A stretch of 35,083 nt of DNA, taken from the NCBI RefSeq assembly GCF_023266035.1, contig NZ_JAHFRY010000026.1, positions 2,688 through 37,770 of the forward strand, in the 5' to 3' direction. The notes beneath the pieces were generated by a model, which saw only the letters and a program-made list of their open reading frames with translations, did not search any database and was not told the DNA's origin. This document shows positions 1 through 9,052 of this stretch, piece by piece. Each line of letters begins with the position of its first letter. Within the stretch, counting starts at the first letter, position 1. Made by a program: the position numbers and the translations under genes. The DNA comes from Nevskia sp. (lineage in GTDB: Bacteria; Pseudomonadota; Gammaproteobacteria; Nevskiales; Nevskiaceae).

Positions 1-222
1 AACATGACCTCCCGCCACCTGCGCCGCCTGCTCAGCGCCGAGGGCTCCTCGTATCGCGCCCTCGCCGACGAAGTCCGTCAGGCGCTGGCCGAAGAACTGC
101 TGTCCACTGCCCGGATGAAAATGGATGAAGTCGCCGAACGACTCGGTTACGCCGAACGCGCCAGCTTCGCGCACGCTTTCAAGCGCTGGAAAGGAGTGTC
201 GCCCAGTGTCTATCGCGGCTGA
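1..222 (+). CDS. AraC-family transcriptional regulator, C-terminal part (gene begins before window)
   Basis: This is the last 73 codons of a regulator whose start lies upstream of the window. The visible part is the second half of an AraC/XylS double helix-turn-helix DNA-binding domain. It has the recognition segment DEVAERLGYAERASFAHAFK followed by RWKGVSPSVYRG, the usual family ending. The same ending (LGYSDLANFSHAFKRW) is found in the second AraC protein of this window at 23451-24452, so both probably belong to the Arabinose_bd/HTH_18 type. Its last 17 bases overlap the start of glucokinase, so it is probably co-transcribed and translationally coupled with glk and glgP and may control them. 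The ligand-binding part is not visible, so the effector cannot be named. Confidence 0.9.
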   Translation, partial: NMTSRHLRRLLSAEGSSYRALADEVRQALAEELLSTARMKMDEVAERLGYAERASFAHAFKRWKGVSPSVYRG

Positions 223-1213
223 GCCGGCCACGCCGGCGCCGGTGTTGCTGGTCGGCGACGTCGGCGGCACCAACACGCGGCTGGCGTTCGCAGTATCGGC
301 GGCCGATGGCTTCCGTCTCGATGAACTCAGCCGTCACGACACACCCGAAGACATGCCGGCGCTGCTGTCGCGCCAGCTGGCTGGCCGCAAGGTCGACATC
401 GTCGCGCTCTGTGGCGCCGGGCCGCTGCGCGACGATGGCAGCCTCGCGCTCAGCAACAACCCCTGCGTGCTCGATCCGGTTGCGATCGCCAAGGCCACCG
501 GCGCGCGGCGAGTGATCATCGTCAACGACTTCGAGGCGATCGCCCAGGCGGTGCCGGCCCTACAGCCGACTGACCTGCGCGAGATCCAGACCGGTGTCGA
601 GCACGCCGCAGCAGCGCGGCTGGTCATCGGCCCTGGCACTGGCCTGGGTGTGGCGAGCCTGATCGCTCATGACGGTGACTGGGTGGTGCTGCCCGGCGAA
701 GGCGGCCATGTCGATCTGGCGCCGGTCGACGATGCCGAGGTCGATGCCTTCCTGAAGCTGCGTGCCAGCCACGGGCCGCTCTGCGCCGAATCGCTGGTGT
801 CCGGCAGCGGCTTCGCGAAACTGCACGCTGTACTGAGCGACGGCCCGTTGCTCGAACCGCCGGACATCGTCGCCGCAGCCCGCAGTGGCGATGCCGTCGC
901 CGTGACGGCGATGCAGATGTTCGCGCGCTGGCTGGGCCGGGTCGCCGGCAATGCCGCACTGATCGTCGGCGCGCGCGGCGGGGTCTGGATCGCCGGCGGC
1001 ATCGTGCCCGCCTGGGGTGAGGACTTCGATCGCGCAGCCTTCCGCGATGGCTTCTGCGCCAAGCGCGGCTTCGAGCAATGGCTGGCGGCCATCCCCGTGC
1101 AGTTGATCATCCACCCACAGCCCGGGCTGATCGGTCTGGCCCGACTCGCCGCTGCTGCCATCAGCACGAATTTTGCTGGTCATAGCGATCGCGGCGAACA
1201 ACACTTGGAGTGA
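206..1213 (+). CDS. glk: Glucokinase
   Basis: ATP-dependent glucokinase making glucose-6-phosphate in the cytoplasm, of the bacterial Glk (ROK-unrelated, E. coli-like) family. The chosen start is GTG 206: AAGGAG lies at 191-196, nine bases upstream, and the frame further upstream would run through the AraC gene. The phosphate-binding motif GDVGGTNTR is at residues 17-25, NDFEAIAQAVP follows further on, and GPGTGLGVASL is the second nucleotide-binding segment. The length of 335 residues compares with about 320 in E. coli. The start overlaps the AraC stop, and the glgP start follows four bases after the glk stop, so the three form one unit. Free glucose from glycogen debranching (GlgX, MalQ) would enter the Entner-Doudoroff route through this enzyme. 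Confidence 0.95.
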   Translation: MSIAAEPATPAPVLLVGDVGGTNTRLAFAVSAADGFRLDELSRHDTPEDMPALLSRQLAGRKVDIVALCGAGPLRDDGSLALSNNPCVLDPVAIAKATGARRVIIVNDFEAIAQAVPALQPTDLREIQTGVEHAAAARLVIGPGTGLGVASLIAHDGDWVVLPGEGGHVDLAPVDDAEVDAFLKLRASHGPLCAESLVSGSGFAKLHAVLSDGPLLEPPDIVAAARSGDAVAVTAMQMFARWLGRVAGNAALIVGARGGVWIAGGIVPAWGEDFDRAAFRDGFCAKRGFEQWLAAIPVQLIIHPQPGLIGLARLAAAAISTNFAGHSDRGEQHLE

Positions 1214-1217
1214 AGCC

Positions 1218-3746
<2,529 letters not shown>

Positions 3747-3834
3747 ACGAAAAGGGTATGTCACGCCCGGAACCGCTAACATGGCCAACGGGAAGTCAGA
3801 CGCCTGCAAATAAATCGAAAATTCCCGGCTTCAC

Positions 3835-3863
3835 CTCAACGCGTTGAGTGGGGTGCTCAACGC
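3835..3863. repeat. Three CTCAACGC-type elements forming a palindrome and an alternative hairpin
   Basis: CTCAACGCGTTGAG (3835-3848) is a perfect 14-base palindrome. A further CTCAACGC lies at 3856-3863, so GCGTTGAG at 3841-3848 can pair either with the copy on its left or with the copy on its right (8-bp stem, loop of seven). This could be a binding site for a dimeric regulator or part of the transcript end of glgP. No T-run follows it. Confidence 0.45.
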
Positions 3864-3928
3864 TCGGAAATGATCCTGTCTGTTTGGCGATCAGACGAGG
3901 TCATTCCTTCATGAGAGATCAGCCGTAT

Positions 3929-3955
3929 TCGGCTCGGGCGCATCGCCCGAGCCGA
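3929..3955. terminator. Strong hairpin downstream of glgP
   Basis: A perfect 12-bp stem (TCGGCTCGGGCG with CGCCCGAGCCGA) closes on the three-base loop CAT. It lies 182 bases after the glgP stop. No T-tract follows, so it is not a textbook intrinsic terminator. It may stop or protect the 3' end of the glk-glgP transcript. Confidence 0.5.
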
Positions 3956-4030
3956 TGATGTTGCGCAGCTGGGTGACTGCAATGTCACATCGGGGCGATG
4001 TCGTTTGAGCGCTGCACCGTTGAATGATGC

Positions 4031-4050
4031 GGCCCTTCAAGGCCCTTCAA
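4031..4050 (+). repeat. Perfect 10-base tandem duplication upstream of the alginate lyase
   Basis: GGCCCTTCAA occurs twice head to tail, ending 29 bases before the lyase start codon and just upstream of the AT-rich TTTATAAAAA. It could be a duplicated operator half or a simple local duplication. The sequence alone does not decide. Confidence 0.6.
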
Positions 4051-4079
4051 CCATTTATAAAAATCCAGGGATCTTCTGA

Positions 4080-4940
4080 ATGAAAAGCGTCTGCAGGGCC
4101 TTCGCGTGGAGCACCCTCATGCTGTTTCCAGTTCTGGGCCTCGCCCAGATGGAGTCCTCGGGGCTATTGAAGCCGAAACCCAAGCCGAAGCCGACGCCCG
4201 CCGTCAGCACCGTCCGCTGGCAGAACTACGGGAAGCTGACCTTGCCGGTGGACGCCAACAAGGATGGCGTAGCGGACGATATCCAGGCATCCGAGCTTGA
4301 TACCTACTCGTCGTCGTACTTCTATGCCACCAAGGCCGGCCAGAAGACTTCGGAAGGCTATTCAGCAGCCAATGGTGAAACCGTCTTCTGGGCTCCGGTC
4401 AACGGCGGCGGCAAGACCAAAAGCACCGACACGGTTCGCTCCGAGCTACGGGAGCAGCTGACCCTGGGCAAGGATGGCGACAACTGGTCGATTGAAGGAA
4501 CGCACATCCAGACCGGCACCGTCAGAGTCACCAAGCTGCCGAAAGCGAAAGTTTCCGGCGCGCCGGTCAAGACCATCGTCGCCCAGATCCACGTCTTCAA
4601 TTCCAATTCGCCGCCGCTGAAACTCCAGTTCTCGTCATCGAGCGCCGAAGGCACTGTCGTCTACGCCATCTACAACGATTCGCCGACGCGCAACGGCTAC
4701 AGCATCTCGCCGAAGATCAAAATGGCCCTGAAGGAATCGTTCACCTACGAGCTGAAGATGGCCGATGGCATCATGACCACCAAGGTCAACGGCCAACTTC
4801 TCAACACCCGGGACATGCGCGCGAACTGGAGCAATTCCAGGTTCTATTTCAAGGCCGGCAACTACGTGCAGAACACCACCAAGGAAGCGACCGGCAATGC
4901 TGAAGTCGTCTACTCGGCACTGACGGTCACGCATAACTGA
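4080..4940 (+). CDS. Secreted polysaccharide lyase family 7 (alginate lyase)
   Basis: Cleaves alginate by beta-elimination. The three PL7 signatures are present in order: RSELR at 120-124, QIH at 169-171 and YFKAGNYVQ at 256-264; the catalytic His and Tyr are expected at 171 and 262. In this family Ile in QIH is generally linked to activity on guluronate-containing alginate. A signal peptide of about 22 residues ends at LGLAQ. A KPKPKPKP stretch (31-38) follows, probably a stiff linker or surface-contact segment, and DANKDGVADD (58-67) resembles a calcium-binding loop. ATG 4080 has CAGGG nine bases upstream. The gene stands alone, with no transporter or DEH reductase nearby. Its end product would reach central metabolism as KDPG, the substrate of Eda in this window; that link is inference. 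Confidence 0.88.
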   Translation: MKSVCRAFAWSTLMLFPVLGLAQMESSGLLKPKPKPKPTPAVSTVRWQNYGKLTLPVDANKDGVADDIQASELDTYSSSYFYATKAGQKTSEGYSAANGETVFWAPVNGGGKTKSTDTVRSELREQLTLGKDGDNWSIEGTHIQTGTVRVTKLPKAKVSGAPVKTIVAQIHVFNSNSPPLKLQFSSSSAEGTVVYAIYNDSPTRNGYSISPKIKMALKESFTYELKMADGIMTTKVNGQLLNTRDMRANWSNSRFYFKAGNYVQNTTKEATGNAEVVYSALTVTHN

Positions 4941-4963
4941 GCGTCGCAGGACTCAAAGACAAA

Positions 4964-4992
4964 GCTCGGCAGCGATCTGGACTCTGCCGAGC
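4964..4992. terminator. Bidirectional terminator hairpin between convergent genes
   Basis: A 9-bp stem, GCTCGGCAG (4964-4972) with CTGCCGAGC (4984-4992), encloses an 11-base loop. Read on the minus strand the stem is followed by TTTGTCTTTG, so it fits an intrinsic terminator for the gene at 5047-6180. It lies 24 bases after the alginate lyase stop and may serve both genes. Confidence 0.65.
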
Positions 4993-5046
4993 GTTCTGAG
5001 ACTTTCTGCAGCCTCGCAATCCGCAAGTGTCTGCTCGACCGTAGGA

Positions 5047-6180
5047 TCAGTGCCTGAGCAGGGCCAGCCCCAATTCGAGCATGATCAACAGCACGATGGC
5101 CGCTTCCATGAAGGCACCGCGAGCGCCGGAAGCTTCGTCGTACAGCGCGGTATAGGTCTCGCGGATAATCGCCAGCTTGCGATTGACGGCGGCGGTGACA
5201 TTGGCGACGCGGAACTGGTCCAGCGCCGCCGAGTAGATGCGGGCCAGGTAGACGTCTTCGGTGACCTGCAGCGCGTTGTCGACCTGCTCGGTGATCTCGG
5301 TGACTTCGGCCACCAATGTGTGCAGACGCCGGGCCAAACGGGCGAAGCGGCGCGGTGCCAGCAGATTGAAGATGCCGCCTGAACTGCGTTCGGCTTCGAC
5401 GAGGTCGTACATGCGCGGCAGCTCGTCATCGAGCAGGCCGTCGTAGTAGCGCAGTTCCAGCAGCTGCGCGTTGGCGACTTCGATGACATCGGCAACGTCA
5501 GTCTCTTTGCGCGGCTCGTAGATGAACGCGCGATCCCAGGTCAGCACGACCAGATCATCCTCGTAGTACGAATAGCGATGACGCAGCAGATCGCGGCGCG
5601 CGCCTTCAGACAGCTTGCGCCGCTCGCCGGACAGCAGCGGCACCAGATCGACCCGCTCCTGCAGTTCCGCCGCCGTCAGCGGCTCGCTCCAGCGATGGAC
5701 GATGCCGAGCAGGTAGTCCTCCTGCATCGTCGATTCGCCGGGCCTGATCAAGGCCGGTGCCAGAATCTGCCGCAGCGGTTCGAGCAGGTTCTGCCACAGC
5801 GCGTTGCCGGCTTCCGGGCCGACGGCATCATCGAGCGCATTGGCCAGCCGGCTGTAGTCCTGCCAGTCGAGATCGGTGACGGCGATGCGCAGCATCAGGG
5901 TCACCACACCGAAATCGTAGAGCCGGGCACTCACCACCACCGGCAATACCTGGCCTTCGAGCGTCAGGCTGATGCCTTCGAGGCTCAGCAGCACCGGCGG
6001 CACCTCGAAGGCCACCGCCTTGGCCGGCGTCATGCTCAGCTGGCTGCGGCTGCTGCCGGTGCGCACCTGGGCCGCCCAGATCGCTTCGGCCTTGGCCAGA
6101 TCGATCGCGTAGGCGATGTCGAACAGGCGCAGCGCCATCAGCGCACCGGATTCGACCCGGAGTGAATCGAGGGCTTTCAT
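5047..6180 (-). CDS. Uncharacterised protein with a C-terminal membrane anchor, possibly RMND1/DUF155-like
   Basis: A protein of 377 residues whose function I do not recognise with certainty. It is mostly soluble and charged. A motif-like segment YYEDDLVVLTWDRAFIYEP is near the middle, then LLELRYYDGLLDDELPRMYD. A long helical, probably coiled region follows, and a single hydrophobic segment of about 18 residues forms the very C-terminus, ending LALLRH. This order (acidic core, coiled region, C-terminal helix) is like that of RMND1/DUF155 (yeast Rmd1/Sif2) proteins, but the match is by pattern only. ATG 6180 is the first start; no strong ribosome site precedes it, and Met15 is an alternative. 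It is convergent with the lyase gene and is followed by the hairpin at 4964-4992. Confidence 0.72.
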   Translation of the reverse strand: MKALDSLRVESGALMALRLFDIAYAIDLAKAEAIWAAQVRTGSSRSQLSMTPAKAVAFEVPPVLLSLEGISLTLEGQVLPVVVSARLYDFGVVTLMLRIAVTDLDWQDYSRLANALDDAVGPEAGNALWQNLLEPLRQILAPALIRPGESTMQEDYLLGIVHRWSEPLTAAELQERVDLVPLLSGERRKLSEGARRDLLRHRYSYYEDDLVVLTWDRAFIYEPRKETDVADVIEVANAQLLELRYYDGLLDDELPRMYDLVEAERSSGGIFNLLAPRRFARLARRLHTLVAEVTEITEQVDNALQVTEDVYLARIYSAALDQFRVANVTAAVNRKLAIIRETYTALYDEASGARGAFMEAAIVLLIMLELGLALLRH

Positions 6181-6222
6181 GCAGCCATGCTGACACGGGC
6201 TGATGACAGCGCGTCGCGTCGG

Positions 6223-6600
6223 TCATTCGACGACGGTGATCGCACCGTTCATGTCCTCGTGGCCTGCGCCACAGAAGACATCGCAGAGAAAATCAAAGCG
6301 GCCCACCTCCTGCGGCGTCAGCCGCAGATGGCTGACCTGACCCGGCACCATCGTGGCTCGCAGCTTCAGTTCCGGCGCGCTGAAGCCCATGACGATGTCC
6401 TCGGTGCTGAGTTCGATGTCCACCGTCTCCCCCTTCTTCAAGGTGAGCTGAGCCGGAATGAACTCGTAGCGTTTCGAGGAAACCTTGACCATCCGGATCT
6501 TCTGCACCGGGGGATCGCTGGCCCAGCCAGCAGTAAAGCCGAAGGCCCCGGCTGCGGCCACCAGCAGACCCGCCGCCACAGGCTGAATGGATCTTTTCAT
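6223..6600 (-). CDS. Exported cupredoxin, cytochrome c oxidase subunit II-like CuA domain
   Basis: A 125-residue protein with an N-terminal export segment (GLLVAAAGAFGFTAGWAS) and one cupredoxin fold. CDVFCGAGHEDM at residues 106-117 is the CuA-type CxxxCxxxHxxM metal-binding motif of COX subunit II and nitrous-oxide reductase. The upstream ligand position, usually His in a DVxHSF segment, is Met71 here (EDIVMGFSAPEL), so one standard CuA ligand is changed. There are no transmembrane hairpins like those of a real oxidase subunit and no oxidase genes nearby. It probably binds copper or carries electrons in the periplasm. ATG 6600 is 11 bases after the stop of the phosphoesterase gene, and the two form an operon. 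The longer open frame upstream of it overlaps that gene and is not coding. Confidence 0.88.
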   Translation of the reverse strand: MKRSIQPVAAGLLVAAAGAFGFTAGWASDPPVQKIRMVKVSSKRYEFIPAQLTLKKGETVDIELSTEDIVMGFSAPELKLRATMVPGQVSHLRLTPQEVGRFDFLCDVFCGAGHEDMNGAITVVE

Positions 6601-6611
6601 CGGCGTCTCCC

Positions 6612-7520
6612 TCAGGCCTTGACCGGCAGCTCGCTCAGCGAAGTGCCCTCGTGCCCGGCCTTCACTTCGCGGAAGCCCAGGCCCTTGTACGGGGCGGCTG
6701 AATCCCAGGGAATCGGGCCCTTCTTCGGCACCGACAGGGGCGCCGGCAGCGGCCACATCAGGCCTTGTGCGGAGTGGTGGGCGATGTGCCCCGTCATGTG
6801 GTGATTTTCCTGATGAATGTGCCCATAGAAGACGGTGACGTATTCGAACGGCAGCAGAAGGTCGACGGCCTTGCCGCCATCCGGAGTCGCCCAATCCCAG
6901 CTCGGCGCGAGGTCGAACAACGGCCGATGCGTGAGCACGACGATCTGCTGCTCCCGGTCCCGTCCGGCCAGATCGGCGGCGAGCCAGGCGAGCTGCGCTT
7001 CGCCGAGGTTGGCAGTCGGGTCGGAGACGTTGTCCAGCGCGATGAAATGCACGCCCTTGTGATCGAAGCTGTAATGGGTTTCGCCAAAAAACTCCCTGAA
7101 CGCCTTGCCATTGTCGAGCGCGGCATCGTGCTCGCCGGCCAGATAGCGGATGTTGCGGACGTTCAGCCCGGCGGCGATGTCGCGGAATTCGCTCATGCGC
7201 TGCCGACGCACGGCCGGGTCGTCGGTGGTCTGTATCAGATCGCCCGTGAAGACGATGAAATCCGGCGGCGTGGCGAGCGCATTGACCTCGGCTATCGCCT
7301 TCTTCAAGGTGCCCTCGAAATCGGGATTGACAGCCGGATTGCTGAAACCCCAGTGGGTGTCCGAAAGCTGGACGAAATAGAAGTCTTCCGCAGCTGCGGG
7401 CGGTTTCTTGCGAGCGGCGAATGCCGGGGTTCCGAACCCTGCCAATCCGGAGGCGAAAACCACGCCGCCGCCGTACCCTGTCAGCTTGATGAACTGCCGG
7501 CGATCCATTTTCTTCTGCAT
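6612..7520 (-). CDS. Tat-exported calcineurin-like metallophosphoesterase
   Basis: The N-terminus MDRRQFIKLTGYGGG is a twin-arginine signal, and a cleavage site is likely near AFA (33-35). Metal-site motifs follow in order: SDTH at 53-56, GD at 93-94, GEHD at 129-132, LTHRP at 196-200 and GHIHQ at 233-237. In the third motif the usual Asn of GNHD/E is Glu, so a bridging ligand is altered. The enzyme should hydrolyse a phosphoester outside the cytoplasm; the substrate is unknown. AGAGGA precedes ATG 7520 at good spacing; Met5 is a second choice. The Tat route suggests folding, possibly with metal, before export. It heads a two-gene operon with the cupredoxin and is divergent from the sigma factor gene, which suggests it belongs to that regulon. 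Confidence 0.9.
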   Translation of the reverse strand: MQKKMDRRQFIKLTGYGGGVVFASGLAGFGTPAFAARKKPPAAAEDFYFVQLSDTHWGFSNPAVNPDFEGTLKKAIAEVNALATPPDFIVFTGDLIQTTDDPAVRRQRMSEFRDIAAGLNVRNIRYLAGEHDAALDNGKAFREFFGETHYSFDHKGVHFIALDNVSDPTANLGEAQLAWLAADLAGRDREQQIVVLTHRPLFDLAPSWDWATPDGGKAVDLLLPFEYVTVFYGHIHQENHHMTGHIAHHSAQGLMWPLPAPLSVPKKGPIPWDSAAPYKGLGFREVKAGHEGTSLSELPVKA

Positions 7521-7688
7521 GTCGAATTCCTCTTTTCAAGTGAGAGCCATGTCCAGTGCGGACTGCCTGATGCATACCGTCGGCAGCGCAGGAATATTCC
7601 TGGCGAAATTTTTCGTCGCCGACGGAATAAACGGTCGGGACATGCGGTACTCGCTGCTTGGAATATCGGATCGTGGCGGAGTCTTTTC
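7521..7688. promoter_or_regulatory. Divergent control region with three GGAATA elements
   Basis: GGAATA occurs on the + strand at 7591-7596, 7624-7629 and 7660-7665. The first lies in the palindrome GGAATATTCC (7591-7600), so it also reads GGAATA on the minus strand towards the phosphoesterase gene. GGAAT/GGAAC is the usual -35 core of ECF sigma promoters, and CGTC at 7614-7617 lies 17 bases after the first copy, a fitting -10 position. This suggests autoregulation of the sigma operon and co-control of the divergent operon. GGAG at 7678-7681 is the sigma gene's ribosome site. Confidence 0.5.
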
Positions 7689-8231
7689 TTGATCGATGAC
7701 AGCGCTGCCGCCCGCTTTGCCGCCATGGCAGCGCCGCATCTCGACGCCGCTTACAACCTGGCCCGATGGCTCACACGCGATCCGCATGACGCCGACGACG
7801 TGGTGCAGGAGGCTTACCTGCGGGCGTTCCGCTTCTTCGACGGCTTTCGCGGCGGCGATGGCCGCGCCTGGCTGCTGACCATCGTCCGCAACACCTGCTA
7901 CAGCTGGCTCGAGCAGAACCGCTTTTCATCGATCCACGTGGAATACGACGATCGGCTCGACAGTCTTCATGACGACGACGAAGGCAGACCCATGCATCGA
8001 CTCGACCCCGAACAGCTGCTGCTGCAAGCAGGCCAGCAGCAACTGATCGAAACCGCCTTGCAGCAGCTGCCGATCGAGCACCGCGAGATCCTGGTGCTGC
8101 GTGAACTGGAGGAGCTGTCGTACCGGCAGATCAGCGAGATCGCAGGAATTCCGATGGGCACCGTGATGTCGAGACTGTCCCGGGCGCGGTTGCAGCTTCG
8201 GCGCAGCATCGAAGCGATGGAGCAACGATGA
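7689..8231 (+). CDS. RNA polymerase ECF sigma factor (RpoE-like)
   Basis: A 180-residue sigma-70 family extracytoplasmic-function factor. Region 2 contains DADDVVQEAYLRAFRFF (about residues 35-50), with GRAWLLTIVRNTCYSW after it. Region 4 contains LPIEHREILVLRELEELSY and the recognition helix GIPMGTVMSRLSRARLQL. TTG 7689 is taken as start because GGAG (7678-7681) is seven bases upstream and IDDSAAARF begins the conserved part; the open frame reaches much further upstream but there lies antisense to the phosphoesterase gene. The stop overlaps the anti-sigma start as ATGA, a typical coupled sigma/anti-sigma pair. The likely targets are its own promoter and the divergent metallophosphoesterase-cupredoxin operon. 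Confidence 0.93.
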   Translation: MIDDSAAARFAAMAAPHLDAAYNLARWLTRDPHDADDVVQEAYLRAFRFFDGFRGGDGRAWLLTIVRNTCYSWLEQNRFSSIHVEYDDRLDSLHDDDEGRPMHRLDPEQLLLQAGQQQLIETALQQLPIEHREILVLRELEELSYRQISEIAGIPMGTVMSRLSRARLQLRRSIEAMEQR

Positions 8232-9022
8232 AGACGATGAACTGTGACGAAGCGCAGGAACTGCTTTCCGCATTCAATGACGGCGAGCTCGATCTGACGC
8301 TCGGCCTGGCATTGGAGGCCCATCTCGAAAGCTGCCCGGACTGCCGGGCGGCCCATCGCTCTCAGCAGGAGCTGACGGCGGCGCTGCGGCACGGCGCGAC
8401 CTACTACCCGGCACCCGCGCTGTTGCGCGCGCGGCTGAATGCGCAACTACCAGGGAATCCGGAGCAGACCGCCCGGCAGATTCCGACGCTGCCCGACCGT
8501 CGTCGCCGCAGTTCCGTCTGGGCCACGGCGCTGGCCGCGGCGCTGGTCATCGGGGTTGGCGTCAATCTGGTGCTAATGAGCCTGCAGCGGCAGTCGGCGT
8601 TGACCGACGAAGTCGTTGCCGGCCATGTGCGCTCACTGATGGTGGCGCACCTCGACGACATCGTCTCGACCGATCAGCACACGGTCAAACCCTGGTTCAC
8701 CGGCAAGCTCGATTTCTCGCCTCCGGTTCACGATCTCGCCGCCGAAGGGTTTCCACTCGCCGGCGGACGCATCGACTACATCAACCACCGACCGGTGGCC
8801 GCGCTCGACTATCGCCGACGGCAGCACGTCATCAACCTGTTCGTCTGGCCTGTGCCGGATCGCAGGGCAACCTCACCCGAAACCAGCAAGCGTGCCGGCT
8901 ACAACATTGCCCGCTGGAGCATCGACGGTATGGACTACTGGGCCGTGTCCGATCTCAATGCAAGCGAATTGCTGGGTTTTGCCCAGCAGCTGCGGACCCT
9001 CGAAAGGCCGACCGGACCTTAG
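8228..9022 (+). CDS. Membrane-spanning zinc-finger anti-sigma factor
   Basis: A 264-residue partner of the ECF sigma factor. The N-terminal zinc-binding anti-sigma domain shows HLESCPDC (His32, Cys36, Cys39), the HxxxCxxC motif. One membrane helix lies at about 98-118. The periplasmic part contains TVKPWFTGKLDFSPPV and VINLFVWP, typical of a widespread group of proteobacterial transmembrane anti-sigma factors. ATG 8228 overlaps the sigma stop (ATGA), giving equal production of the pair. It should hold the sigma factor at the membrane until a periplasmic signal releases it. The signal cannot be read from the sequence; zinc/thiol or copper/oxidative stress is a guess based on the metal proteins next door. 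Confidence 0.9.
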   Translation: MKTMNCDEAQELLSAFNDGELDLTLGLALEAHLESCPDCRAAHRSQQELTAALRHGATYYPAPALLRARLNAQLPGNPEQTARQIPTLPDRRRRSSVWATALAAALVIGVGVNLVLMSLQRQSALTDEVVAGHVRSLMVAHLDDIVSTDQHTVKPWFTGKLDFSPPVHDLAAEGFPLAGGRIDYINHRPVAALDYRRRQHVINLFVWPVPDRRATSPETSKRAGYNIARWSIDGMDYWAVSDLNASELLGFAQQLRTLERPTGP

Positions 9023-9052
9023 AACCCACCAGGAACCGAGGACATCGGCTGT

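Larger units (their letters stand above)
3747..4079. other. Gene-free interval between glgP and the alginate lyase gene
   Basis: These 333 bases hold no supported gene. They contain a cluster of CTCAACGC/GCGTTGAG elements (3835-3863), a strong GC-rich hairpin (3929-3955), a weak GTGAC/GTCAC inverted repeat (3973-3988) and a perfect 10-base tandem repeat (4031-4050). A ribosome site CAGGG (4066-4070) serves the lyase start. The first part probably terminates glgP and the last part probably holds the promoter of the lyase gene. The AT-rich stretch TTTATAAAAA just before the ribosome site is the only -10-like sequence I see. Confidence 0.7.

Noticed and set aside
3973-3988. GTGAC-N6-GTCAC as a possible CRP site
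   Set aside because: The CRP core TGTGA-N6-TCACA does not fit; the matching halves are eight bases apart.
6223-7575. A 450-codon minus-strand frame that would fuse an Arg-rich N-terminus to the cupredoxin
   Set aside because: The N-terminal two thirds is the phosphoesterase gene in another frame; the cupredoxin has its own ATG and signal sequence at 6600.
6765-7688. N-terminal extension of the sigma factor frame
   Set aside because: It is antisense to the phosphoesterase gene and low in domain content; TTG 7689 with GGAG fits the family's N-terminus.
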